A program made the position numbers and the translations under genes. The notes under the pieces are model-generated. The model did no database searches. It worked only from the letters and a program-made list of their open reading frames with translations, and was not told the DNA's origin. Below are positions 5,346-12,792 of a stretch of 12,816 bases of DNA, piece by piece; position 1 is the stretch's first letter, and each line of letters opens with the position of its first letter. The stretch spans positions 1 to 12,816 of the forward strand of contig DLIO01000098.1 of assembly GCA_002483765.1 (NCBI GenBank), in the 5' to 3' direction. Origin of the DNA: Lentisphaeria bacterium UBA7640 (lineage in GTDB: Bacteria; Verrucomicrobiota; Lentisphaeria; Victivallales; Victivallaceae).

Positions 5346-6434
5346 TTACTGGCCGAAATTCGGTAAAAAATAGAGTTTTCCCATTTCCAGTTTGTACGGT
5401 GCGGCTCCAGGCAATGTTATGCTAGTTGGTTTGAGGACAGTTTCCGCTGACATCAATAAATTCATCAAAGAGAAGCCGCGTTCCACTTTCACGACGTGAT
5501 ATTTTGCTACACCTGCTAATTCTGCAACTTTGTTTACTGCATCCTCTTCGTAACCAATAGCATCAACTAAATCTAACTCTTTCGCCTGCGTTCCGAGAAA
5601 AATACGGCCATCGCCGATTTCGGTGCCTTTAATTTTTTCAATCGATAATTTTGGCCGTCCGTCGGCAACAATCTGCACAAATTGGTCATAAACCGCATTG
5701 ACATGTTGTTGAACCAGCGTTTTTTCTTCAAGCCCAGTCGGGCGGCTTCCGCTAAGCATATCTTTCATCGCTCCCGAAGTATAATTTTCAGTCGCGACAC
5801 CGATTTTTTCCATCAGTTGGTAATATTTCAATGCGCTCATAATAACACCAATACTGCCAGTCGTGGTCATTGGATTAGCGATAATATAATCGCATCCGGC
5901 AGCGACATAATATCCGCCACTCGCTGCAAGTGAACCCATTTGCGCGACTACAGGAATACGTTTTTTGCGTAAATCTAGAATCGCGCGATAAATTTTATCA
6001 GAAGCAACAACTTCACCTCCAGGAGAATCGATACTGATGATAATCCCTTTAATCATCGAATTTTTACCTGCGAGTTCTAATATTTCACAAATCTCTTCAG
6101 CTGAAACATATTGAGAGCCGCCTAGTGATGGTTCGACGCGGCCAATGATAATGCCGTTGACCGGTACGACTAAGATACCATTACCAGATTGTTCTGAGCC
6201 GGAAATAACCTTGTAGCGATATTTGTCGCCAAGCGATTGAGGTTTATTAGAAGCGATTTGTCCGACCACGTTACTGACGCCTGAACTAAGCGATTTAATG
6301 ATAATGATCGAACCAATAAATAGTAAAACGCAACCTAATGCAAAACCCAAAATCATCATCAAGCATGAATTCATAAAGCCACTTGAACGCACTTGTGGGC
6401 GACTGTAATTCTGGTCAATGTTTTGTCCATTCAT
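5346..6434 (-). CDS. sppA: Signal peptide peptidase SppA, short form (S49 family, membrane serine protease)
   Basis: A 362-residue membrane-anchored protease that degrades leftover signal peptides. A short polar N-terminus precedes one membrane segment (about 22-47). The S49 core follows: IIISIDSPGGEV (131-142), GSLAASGGYY (167-176) with nucleophile S172, and TTGSIGVI (191-198). The general base is K224 in SGAMKDMLSG (220-229). The 52-residue Ser-Lys spacing equals that of the single-domain B. subtilis enzyme (S147/K199), so this is the half-length form rather than the 600-residue tandem E. coli form. The C-terminal GDGRIFLGTQAKELDLVD (274-291) is also family-typical. ATG6434 is chosen because AAGGA lies 7 nt upstream. 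The longer frame to 6512 lies within the pfkB gene. It starts 2 nt after the pfkB-family stop and is last in its gene run. Confidence 0.95.
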   Translation of the reverse strand: MNGQNIDQNYSRPQVRSSGFMNSCLMMILGFALGCVLLFIGSIIIIKSLSSGVSNVVGQIASNKPQSLGDKYRYKVISGSEQSGNGILVVPVNGIIIGRVEPSLGGSQYVSAEEICEILELAGKNSMIKGIIISIDSPGGEVVASDKIYRAILDLRKKRIPVVAQMGSLAASGGYYVAAGCDYIIANPMTTTGSIGVIMSALKYYQLMEKIGVATENYTSGAMKDMLSGSRPTGLEEKTLVQQHVNAVYDQFVQIVADGRPKLSIEKIKGTEIGDGRIFLGTQAKELDLVDAIGYEEDAVNKVAELAGVAKYHVVKVERGFSLMNLLMSAETVLKPTSITLPGAAPYKLEMGKLYFLPNFGQ

Positions 6435-6436
6435 AA

Positions 6437-7375
6437 TTAATTCCTTCCAGATTGCTGGATTGATATTTGGTTCTTTATTTTTTGATAATCTTCGATAGTG
6501 AAATGTCCACACAATGGGATCAAACAGTTCGCCGAAGCTGCCGCTAATCCGGAAGCAAACGCTGTTTCGAACGACGTTCCAGCTAAATACTCTGCGAAGA
6601 ATACTGCTGCGGCAGTGTCGCCACTACCTAGAGGGCTGACAATATGTTCCAAAACTGGCAAAGTATATTCCCAGACTTGGCCATCTTTGGCGGCGTAAGC
6701 TGTTTTCGGGCCATCGGTAACTGCGATACCCGCCAATGGAAAATTGGTGGCGCAGTATTTAATCGCGCGATGTGGATCGCTAATTCCGGAAATCTCTGAG
6801 ATTTCGTCTAGGTTGATTTTTAAAATCATCGTTCCGCCGACCTCAAGGACGGGTTTGATATTCTGCCACGAATCAACTAACACTGGCAAATTATGTTCAG
6901 CGGCAAGCTCAGCGGCGCGCCGATAGAGTTCGGTACCGGTTCCAGTCGGAACTGTTCCTGCGATAACCACACCACAACTCTTATCAATATTCCGCTCCAG
7001 CTGTTCAAGCATCTTCTCGACATTTTCAGAGCTCGCAGGATAAGACGGATCGATAATCTCAGTCATAGCTTGGGTTTTGCGGCAAAGGCAGGTAGTACAG
7101 GTTCGGGTCTCATGTTCGGTAACAATCGAATGATGTTTGATTTTTTCATTATCCAGTAAGCAACAGAGACGTTTTCCAATATCGCCTCCGATAAACTGAA
7201 ACAGTAAAGCCGGAAATTTCCCCCAACAACCTAATGCGCGACAAAAATTTATCCCTTTACCGGAGGGGAAATATTGTGCTTCAACCGCACGATTGACCTC
7301 TCCGTAAGAAAATTTCGAGAAGAACAGAGTTTTTTGCCACGCTGGATTTGGCCCCAGCACAATAATTTTTTTCAT
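6437..7375 (-). CDS. PfkB-family sugar kinase (1-phosphofructokinase/LacC-like)
   Basis: A 312-residue ribokinase-fold kinase whose N-terminus resembles the FruK/LacC/PfkB hexose-phosphate kinases: LGPNPAWQKT (7-16), GEVNRA (25-30) and the substrate motif SGKGINFCRALG (38-49). The C-terminal SPLGSGDTAAAVFF (247-260) holds the anion-hole GSGD, with catalytic base D253. LKINLDEI (185-192) is the counterpart of the usual KPNxxE. Two sites differ from FruK: Ser38 where the GGKG motif has its first Gly, and Gln14 where NPALD has Asp. The phosphorylated sugar therefore should not be assumed to be fructose-1-phosphate. ATG7375 overlaps the dehydrogenase stop by 4 nt (ATGA), with AGGAG a few bases upstream, and sppA follows after 2 nt. 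No fructose PTS genes are present in the window. Confidence 0.9.
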   Translation of the reverse strand: MKKIIVLGPNPAWQKTLFFSKFSYGEVNRAVEAQYFPSGKGINFCRALGCWGKFPALLFQFIGGDIGKRLCCLLDNEKIKHHSIVTEHETRTCTTCLCRKTQAMTEIIDPSYPASSENVEKMLEQLERNIDKSCGVVIAGTVPTGTGTELYRRAAELAAEHNLPVLVDSWQNIKPVLEVGGTMILKINLDEISEISGISDPHRAIKYCATNFPLAGIAVTDGPKTAYAAKDGQVWEYTLPVLEHIVSPLGSGDTAAAVFFAEYLAGTSFETAFASGLAAASANCLIPLCGHFTIEDYQKIKNQISIQQSGRN

Positions 7376-8478
7376 ATTAGCTCCTGAAGCATAGCAACGA
7401 CATCATCATCGGACATTGGCCGCGGATTGCTTTTCATGCTGTTGCTACGACAGTTTTCCAGAATAAAACCAAAATGTTTGGTTCCAAGTCCGAAAGAACT
7501 GAAGTTTGGCGGTATATCAAGCGAACGGCATAACGTTTCAATCGCAACGATAAAACCGTCCGCGCCGTTATCTAAGGCACAAAGATTCGCCAACTCGGCA
7601 AAATATTTTTCAGAGATCGGCTGATTCCAACGCAACACGTGAGGCAATAAAATTGCGCAACATAAACCGTGTGGCACCTGTAATAGCGACCCGAGTGGAT
7701 GTCCGAGGCCGTGAACCGCGCCTAAACCAGCAGCGGAAAACGATAACGCGGCTCGCATACTGCCTTCAGCCATGGCGGTGCGCGCCGCCACATTTTGACG
7801 GTCTGCACAAAAAACTGGCAAGTTACGGTATAGCAACAATATAGCTTGTGCAGCTTGTTCACGGGTAGTGGCGTTGGCATTTAGTGAAATATAAGATTCA
7901 ATCGCTTGGGTTAAAGCATCTAAACCGCTATTTGCCGCTAGGACAGCGCTGCAACTTGACAACAATTCCGGATCGATAATTGCAACATTGGGGAACATTG
8001 TTTGATGTCGCAATGATTTTTTTATTTCAGTCGCAGGATCGGTTAAAACGGCATTTGGAGTCAACTCGGCGCCAGTTCCGGCAGTCGTCGGTAACGCGAC
8101 AAAAAATAGTCCTTTGCCAGAAATAACGCGCTCACCGTCGAAATATTCCTGCAGTTTTCCTGACGTCGGGATTAGTGCCGCTGCCGCTTTCGCTGCGTCA
8201 ATCACACTGCCACCGCCAACCGCGATCACAGCTTGAGAATCAGCACGACGCCCAGCGGCAATAATGCTATCGACTTCTGGCAGTGGCGGTTCAGCGGCAA
8301 CACCGCAGTGAATTGTAATTTCGCGCCCTACTAGAATAGATTTCAAACGTTCCAGTAGTCCTGATTTTTGGACATGAGTGCCAGTTACGAGCAAAATGCG
8401 TTTTAATTCTGGCGACATTTCATCGTTCAGATGATTTACCGAACCATCGCCAAAAACTATTTTTACCGGGTTGTTCAT
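7372..8478 (-). CDS. Iron-containing (group III) alcohol dehydrogenase
   Basis: A 368-residue NAD(P)-dependent oxidoreductase of the FucO/DhaT superfamily, interconverting an alcohol with an aldehyde or ketone. The cofactor motif is GGGSVIDAAK (88-97), followed by PTTAGTGAE (130-138). Metal-site positions are D187, Q191, H256 and H270, in GLDALTQAIE (185-194) and HGLGHPLGSLLQVPHG (256-271). The second ligand is normally His (H200 of FucO); here it is Gln, which I also associate with some DALTQ subfamilies. The C-terminal SNPRPMSDDDVVAML (350-364) is typical. ATG8478 has AGGA 7 nt upstream and lies 12 nt after rnc. Translational coupling to the PfkB-family kinase suggests a shared route handling a sugar, sugar alcohol or small aldehyde. 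The substrate cannot be named. Confidence 0.93.
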   Translation of the reverse strand: MNNPVKIVFGDGSVNHLNDEMSPELKRILLVTGTHVQKSGLLERLKSILVGREITIHCGVAAEPPLPEVDSIIAAGRRADSQAVIAVGGGSVIDAAKAAAALIPTSGKLQEYFDGERVISGKGLFFVALPTTAGTGAELTPNAVLTDPATEIKKSLRHQTMFPNVAIIDPELLSSCSAVLAANSGLDALTQAIESYISLNANATTREQAAQAILLLYRNLPVFCADRQNVAARTAMAEGSMRAALSFSAAGLGAVHGLGHPLGSLLQVPHGLCCAILLPHVLRWNQPISEKYFAELANLCALDNGADGFIVAIETLCRSLDIPPNFSSFGLGTKHFGFILENCRSNSMKSNPRPMSDDDVVAMLQELI

Positions 8479-8490
8479 TGATTTTCCTGA

Positions 8491-9195
8491 TTAATTAAAA
8501 ATGCTTGGATCGGCCGCCGCTATGACTTTTAATAAGTTTTTCGCCGCCTGAATCTCTGCGGTTTTGCGACTGACTGCGCTCCCTTGCGCCTCACAATTAT
8601 TAACTGAAACCGAAACTAGGAAATTAGGATTGTGTTCCGGTCCTTCCACTGAGACCACTGAATAAACTGGTGTTTGATTCCAAAGCCGTTGCGAATATTC
8701 CTGGAGCATCCCTTTCGGGTTTTCACCTGATAAACATTGGCTTGGATCGGGAAAAATTCCTTTATATATAGCCATAAGCCATTTACGGACGCTTTCATAG
8801 CCGTCTTCTTCATAAACTGCGCCGATCACCGCTTCAATTAAATCACAAAGCGTGGAGTCGCGGTCTGCTCCGCCAGAGTCAATTTCGCCGTTACCAAGCA
8901 AAATAAAGTCACCAAGTCCAAGACGGCGCGCGATATCCGCTAAAGTGCTTTGACAAGCCAAAGATGCGCGTATTTTAGTCATTCCGCCTTCTCTCATTGA
9001 GGGATATTCACTGAATAACCAATCAGATAACACTAATCCAGTCACGGCATCGCCGAGAAACTCCAAGCGTTGATTGTCGTATTGCAGATTATGTTCTGCG
9101 GCATACGAACGGTGAGTCAGAGCTTCCCGCAATAGATTTCGGTCTTTGAATTGGTAGTTTATCCGATATTTTAATTTTTCAATGTCTTCTGCCAT
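8491..9195 (-). CDS. rnc: Ribonuclease III
   Basis: A 234-residue double-strand-specific endoribonuclease that processes rRNA precursors and structured RNAs. The nuclease domain (about 1-150) has ALTHRSY (25-31), the signature NQRLEFLGDAV (41-51) and LCDLIEAVIGAVY (116-128). E45, D49, D118 and E121 match the catalytic metal-binding set E41/D45/D114/E117 of E. coli, shifted by four. A double-stranded RNA binding domain occupies about 158-226, ending SRKTAEIQAAKNLL. Length is normal (226 in E. coli). ATG9195 is the only sensible start, but no good Shine-Dalgarno sequence is visible, so initiation may be weak or leaderless-like. It follows a 123-nt gap after the HAD gene and heads the run rnc, alcohol dehydrogenase, kinase, sppA. 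The usual neighbour era is absent. Confidence 0.96.
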   Translation of the reverse strand: MAEDIEKLKYRINYQFKDRNLLREALTHRSYAAEHNLQYDNQRLEFLGDAVTGLVLSDWLFSEYPSMREGGMTKIRASLACQSTLADIARRLGLGDFILLGNGEIDSGGADRDSTLCDLIEAVIGAVYEEDGYESVRKWLMAIYKGIFPDPSQCLSGENPKGMLQEYSQRLWNQTPVYSVVSVEGPEHNPNFLVSVSVNNCEAQGSAVSRKTAEIQAAKNLLKVIAAADPSIFN

Positions 9196-9318
9196 ATCCG
9201 TAATGTGGTTGTTAAACTGGCGCCGTAATGAAGCCAGGGTTGAGATGTTTTATCATGAGTAAAAATTAATTTAATACGCAAACATTTTATTTCAATTTGA
9301 GTAGCTCGCCATTTACCT

Positions 9319-9903
9319 TCATAAGTCCGCCATAAACTGTAGAGCGGCTTCAGCGCTGGTAAATAGTTGCGCGTTCCAACCACGCTTAATTGCAGCTTCA
9401 ATGTTTTCCGCTCGATCATCAAAATAAGCGTGCGGAATGCCAAACCTTTCTTCAAAAGATTGGTAAATCTTCTGATTTGGTTTCATTGCGCCTTCTTCAA
9501 AACTATATATCGCTCCAGTTATCAAGGGTGCAAAAGATAGTTTGCGCGCCACTTCCATCGAATGCAATTCGGAAGTGTTAGAGAAATAGACCAACCGAAA
9601 TCCCGCATTAATCATAGTTTGAGCAAAATCAGCCATACCGTCAATATCTGTGCCGATAGCATCATTAAATATCTCCATGACCAGATCGTTGTCCAAATCA
9701 GCAGTTCCAGGCAAAAATTCCCGACTCCGTTCCAGCCACTCTAATTCGCTAATCAAACCGCATTCCAAAAGATTGGTAACATTGATAAATTCCTTCGGCA
9801 AATCAGCCTGCGAGGCAATTCCAAGTCGGCCTAAGCAGCGGTCATGATGCAGTTTTATACAAACTCCGCCAATATCTAATGCAATTACTTTGTTCTTTGT
9901 CAC
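9319..9903 (-). CDS. HAD-superfamily hydrolase (YihX-like phosphatase, subfamily IA)
   Basis: A 194-residue haloacid-dehalogenase-fold phosphatase. Motif I is VIALDIGGVCI (6-16) with nucleophile D10. The second Asp of DxD is replaced by Gly, as in the DxGN-type members such as YihX. Motif II is YFSNTSE (106-112, S108), motif III the Lys in GAMKPNQKIY (139-148, K141) and motif IV YFDDRAENIEAA (160-171, D162/D163). A helical cap lies at about 17-95. These features place it with sugar-phosphate or nucleotide phosphatases; the substrate is unknown. The start is GTG9903, because GGAGG at 9913-9917 lies 9 nt upstream. The in-frame TTG9912 directly abuts that site and cannot use it. It begins 1 nt after the aminopeptidase stop, so the two are one operon. 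Confidence 0.9.
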   Translation of the reverse strand: MTKNKVIALDIGGVCIKLHHDRCLGRLGIASQADLPKEFINVTNLLECGLISELEWLERSREFLPGTADLDNDLVMEIFNDAIGTDIDGMADFAQTMINAGFRLVYFSNTSELHSMEVARKLSFAPLITGAIYSFEEGAMKPNQKIYQSFEERFGIPHAYFDDRAENIEAAIKRGWNAQLFTSAEAALQFMADL

Positions 9904-9904
9904 T

Positions 9905-11023
9905 TTAATCAACCTCCAATTTATTGGGATAAAAGGTCAGGCATTCAGCATGATCTTCGCGCACTACTACAACATCCTCAAGCCGTATGCCACCCCATTC
10001 TGGGTAATATAAGCCGGGCTCCACAGTAACAACTTCTCCGCCGCGCAGTGGAGTTGTATCACGTGGACTCAAATAGGGCGCTTCGTGCACTTCTAATCCT
10101 AAACCGTGACCCAATCCATGAAAAAAACCGAAGTTTTTGCCATCTTCACGCCTTCCCGTGGGGAATCCTGCATCATTAAGCATCTGCACGGCATCGTTAT
10201 GGACTTCTGCTGGAATGACCCCAGTTTTGACTTTCATTTTGCAAGTTTCACGAGTTTTAAAGAGTGTGTCATAAGCTTGGTTGACGATTTCAGGCGCTTT
10301 TCCCTTGACAAAAGTTCTCGTCATGTCGCCGTGATATCCAGTTGCAGTTATTTTTGGAAAAATATCGATTACAATCGGAGAATCTTTGTAAAGCGGACCA
10401 CTGCCTTCGTTGTGTGGTTCAGCTCCTTGCAAAGCGCCCGCGACGATGGTGGATGCGGCAAAACCGCCATTTCTGATTAGCTCAATATTAATTTCCGCTC
10501 GTAAAACTTCCGAAGTCAATGCGGCGTCACTCCAATGTAAACCCCCATCACGGTCTAGTTTTGACGCTCGAAGAATCTCCTCCGCTCGTTGCATTCCTAA
10601 GGCAGTAATACGTTGCGCTTCGCGCAAATATTCGATTTCTTTTTCATTTTTAAATTTACGTTCAGGAAAAAAACCTTTGGCTCTAGCAACAACGTCGATT
10701 TTGTGTTTACGCAGAAAATCCGCCAATGCCAAAGGGAAATCTGCAGGAACACGGAATTGTTCGACTTTCAGGCTTTTCGCCAATACCCGCAAAACGTCAC
10801 CCATGCCACGCCGGCCATTTTTGATGAAATCCTCGTAGCGAAAGATTTTTATTCCCTGATGAGACTCAGTTTTGCCTCGATCAAACTCCAGCGCCGACAA
10901 AATCATCGCTTTTCGGGAACCGTATGAAAAATAGATAAAGGGATCTGGAGCACGAAACCCTGTCGCGTAAAACATGTCCGCAGAATGTTCGCTGTTTGCC
11001 ACAATTAATGAAGCTTTTTTCAT
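9905..11023 (-). CDS. M24-family metallopeptidase (Xaa-Pro aminopeptidase/dipeptidase-like)
   Basis: A 372-residue pita-bread-fold peptidase. The N-terminal creatinase-like domain covers about 1-120 and the catalytic domain about 125-372. All five dinuclear metal ligands can be placed: D220 in IVIDIFPK (217-224), D233 in YHGDMTRTF (230-238), H306 in FHGLGHGLGLEVHE (301-314), E335 in VTVEPGLYYP (332-341) and E349 in GGIRLEDVVVV (344-354). H302 and H313 are probable second-shell residues. The first two Asp ligands are 13 residues apart instead of the usual 11, because DIFPKITATGY replaces the common D-x-G-A loop. I believe this variant occurs in PVC bacteria. ATG11023 has AAGG 7 nt upstream. 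Likely role is removing residues ahead of proline in peptides, in the cytosol since there is no signal peptide. Confidence 0.92.
   Translation of the reverse strand: MKKASLIVANSEHSADMFYATGFRAPDPFIYFSYGSRKAMILSALEFDRGKTESHQGIKIFRYEDFIKNGRRGMGDVLRVLAKSLKVEQFRVPADFPLALADFLRKHKIDVVARAKGFFPERKFKNEKEIEYLREAQRITALGMQRAEEILRASKLDRDGGLHWSDAALTSEVLRAEINIELIRNGGFAASTIVAGALQGAEPHNEGSGPLYKDSPIVIDIFPKITATGYHGDMTRTFVKGKAPEIVNQAYDTLFKTRETCKMKVKTGVIPAEVHNDAVQMLNDAGFPTGRREDGKNFGFFHGLGHGLGLEVHEAPYLSPRDTTPLRGGEVVTVEPGLYYPEWGGIRLEDVVVVREDHAECLTFYPNKLEVD
9913..9917 (-). promoter_or_regulatory. Shine-Dalgarno GGAGG inside the aminopeptidase 3' end, fixing the GTG start of the HAD gene
   Basis: GGAGG on the minus strand is followed by 9 nt and then GTG9903. 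It lies in the last codons of the upstream aminopeptidase gene, so translation of the two genes is probably coupled. Confidence 0.75.
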
Positions 11024-11125
11024 GTTTAACCTTATATAAATTAGAAATTCAGCATAGTGAGCGTTATTTTAAGAGCTCTATCTTTCAAAATAGCGCAGAA
11101 TCCACAATAAAACAAGGTTTGGAAA
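11024..11125. promoter_or_regulatory. Divergent intergenic region between the aminopeptidase and plsY
   Basis: These 102 nt must contain the promoters of both divergent units unless transcription enters from outside. No consensus -35/-10 pair stands out on either strand; TATATA near 11033 (minus) is a weak -10 candidate. The region contains the inverted repeat described at 11061-11096. Confidence 0.5.
11061..11096 (+). other. 10-bp inverted repeat with inner palindrome upstream of plsY
   Basis: GCGTTATTTT (11061-11070) pairs with AAAATAGCGC (11087-11096). The single imperfect position is a G-U pair in plus-strand RNA, so the stem would be continuous in a plsY leader. The 16-nt interior contains the palindrome AGAGCTCT (11072-11079). 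The repeat ends 29 nt before the plsY ATG. It could be a leader hairpin or a dimeric operator serving both divergent units. Confidence 0.4.
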
Positions 11126-11782
11126 ATGACAACAAATACAATCATTGCTTATATCCTGATTTTTTTAGTATCGTATAGTATCGGCTCAATTCCCTGGGGT
11201 TATCTAATTGGGAAAATTTATGGAATTGATATTCGTACTGTGGGCAGCGGTAATATTGGCGCAACCAACGTCACCAGAAGTCTTGGGAAGCTGCCAGGAC
11301 GCATCTGTTTTGTGCTCGATATGCTGAAAGGTTTTCTTCCTGTCTTGATTGTTTCTATAATGTTACGCAAGAAGATTTTTGAAGATCCACAACAATTTGC
11401 CCAAATCATCGCGGCGGGTGGCGCAGTGCTTGGGCACATGTTCAGTATATTCATGAAATTCCGCGGTGGCAAGGGTATTTCCACAATCTTTGGCGTGTTA
11501 CTGGGATTTTCACCGTGGTCATTTTTAGTTGCAGGCGGAGTGTGGGTGCTAGTCTTTTTAGTCAGCCGTTACGTATCGATGGCTAGTATCGCGGCTTGTG
11601 CAGTATTGCCAGTAGCGGCAACAATTTTCACTATTACCAAGATCTATTATCATTCAATATGGGTACTGATATTCCTGTATCTACTCAGCATTATCGCCAT
11701 TGTCAGACATTCGAGCAATATCCGACGCTTGATCAATGGTGCTGAAAATCGTTTTGACAAGAAAGGGACGAAAGAATTATGA
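11126..11782 (+). CDS. plsY: Acyl-phosphate:glycerol-3-phosphate acyltransferase PlsY
   Basis: A 218-residue multi-pass inner-membrane enzyme that transfers an acyl group from acyl-phosphate (made by PlsX) to sn-glycerol-3-phosphate, giving lysophosphatidic acid. All family motifs are present: GSIPWGYLIGK (20-30), VGSGNIGATNVTR (39-51), FVLDMLKG (62-69), GHMFSIFMKFRGGKGIST (103-120) and VRHSSNIRRLINGAENRF (193-210). Hydrophobic stretches alternate with these loops as expected. ATG11126 has AAGG about 8 nt upstream. Its stop overlaps the start of gpsA by 4 nt (ATGA), so the enzyme that makes glycerol-3-phosphate is translated directly after the one that uses it. Length is normal. Confidence 0.96.
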   Translation: MTTNTIIAYILIFLVSYSIGSIPWGYLIGKIYGIDIRTVGSGNIGATNVTRSLGKLPGRICFVLDMLKGFLPVLIVSIMLRKKIFEDPQQFAQIIAAGGAVLGHMFSIFMKFRGGKGISTIFGVLLGFSPWSFLVAGGVWVLVFLVSRYVSMASIAACAVLPVAATIFTITKIYYHSIWVLIFLYLLSIIAIVRHSSNIRRLINGAENRFDKKGTKEL

Positions 11783-12774
11783 AAATTGCAATTTTAAGTG
11801 ATGGTGGTTGGGGAACGGCGTTGGCGATGGTGTTAGTCGACAATGGCAATGATGTTACGCTGTGGGGACCATTTCCTGATTACATTGAAGAGATGAAACG
11901 CACTCGCACTAATTCCCGATTTTTGAAAAATGTCCGTTTACCGGCTAATTTGAAACTAGAATCCGATATCGCCAAAGCGGCTCAAGCGGATTATTTGGTG
12001 CTCGCTTCGCCGGTTCAATTTATGCGTGGCGTGCTGACTCAATTGAAACCACATTTTGATCCAACCCGACATCGCTTGATTGACGTGGCAAAAGGGATTG
12101 AATGCGAAACCCTGCTCCGCGTCAGTGGTATCTGCGCAGAGATTCTGGGTAAATGTCGTTATTGCGTCATGTCGGGGCCAAGTCACGCTGAGGAAGTATC
12201 GCGCGCCACGCCGACTGCGGTAGTTGCGGCATCTGCCGATATAACGCTCGCGGAAGAAGTACAAAAATTATTTATGAATAATTATTTCCGAGTTTATACT
12301 TCAAATGACTATACTGGCGTTGAACTTGGCGGAGCTTTGAAAAACGTCATGGCGATCGCCGCTGGAATCGTTGACGGCATGAAGCTTGGTGATAACCCCA
12401 AAGCAGCGATGATGACGCGTGGTGTTGCCGAAATTAGCCGTTTGGGCGTAGCTCTTGGTGGCGAAGCACAAACATTTTTTGGCCTAAGCGGTATTGGTGA
12501 CTTAATCGTGACCTGCTGCAGCGGACACAGTCGCAATCGTTATGTTGGCGAACAACTCGGGCGCGGCATCAAGACCGATGAAATTACCCGTTCCATGGGC
12601 ATGGTAGTGGCTGAAGGAATAAAAACCTCCCTGAGCGCTTGGCAATTGGCGCAGAAAATAGGGATTGAAGCCCCGATTGTGGAACAGGTTTACGCAATTA
12701 TCTACGAAAACAAAGACCCCGCCGCTGCCGTCGCCGAACTAATGGGACGCGAAGCAAAATCAGAATTCGAATAA
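11779..12774 (+). CDS. gpsA: Glycerol-3-phosphate dehydrogenase [NAD(P)+]
   Basis: A 331-residue cytosolic enzyme that reduces dihydroxyacetone phosphate to sn-glycerol-3-phosphate for phospholipid synthesis. The N-terminal Rossmann domain starts IAILSDGGWGTALA (3-16). Further landmarks are VAKGIE (103-108), MSGPSHAEEV (131-140), ELGGALKNVMAIAAG (182-196) with catalytic K188, and FFGLSGIGDLIVTC (233-246) with D241. SRNRYVGEQLGRG (251-263) then binds the substrate phosphate and cofactor. The dinucleotide loop is SDGGWG instead of the usual GxGxWG, so the first Gly is Ser7. The rest is standard and the length is normal (about 330-340). It is translationally coupled to plsY. Only 42 nt follow its stop in the window. 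Confidence 0.96.
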   Translation: MKIAILSDGGWGTALAMVLVDNGNDVTLWGPFPDYIEEMKRTRTNSRFLKNVRLPANLKLESDIAKAAQADYLVLASPVQFMRGVLTQLKPHFDPTRHRLIDVAKGIECETLLRVSGICAEILGKCRYCVMSGPSHAEEVSRATPTAVVAASADITLAEEVQKLFMNNYFRVYTSNDYTGVELGGALKNVMAIAAGIVDGMKLGDNPKAAMMTRGVAEISRLGVALGGEAQTFFGLSGIGDLIVTCCSGHSRNRYVGEQLGRGIKTDEITRSMGMVVAEGIKTSLSAWQLAQKIGIEAPIVEQVYAIIYENKDPAAAVAELMGREAKSEFE

Positions 12775-12792
12775 AAACCATACCGCAGACCA

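Noticed and set aside
6435..6512. Longer N-terminus for SppA
   Set aside because: The extension lies within the kinase gene, whereas ATG6434 has an AAGGA site and begins directly before a typical membrane segment.
9196..9318. Promoter for rnc in the 123-nt gap
   Set aside because: Only weak matches (TTGAAA with a 15-bp spacer to TTAAAT) were visible, not enough to call.
10106..10927. Plus-strand open frames of 104-142 codons opposite the M24 peptidase
   Set aside because: They are antisense shadows of a gene with all five metal ligands intact.
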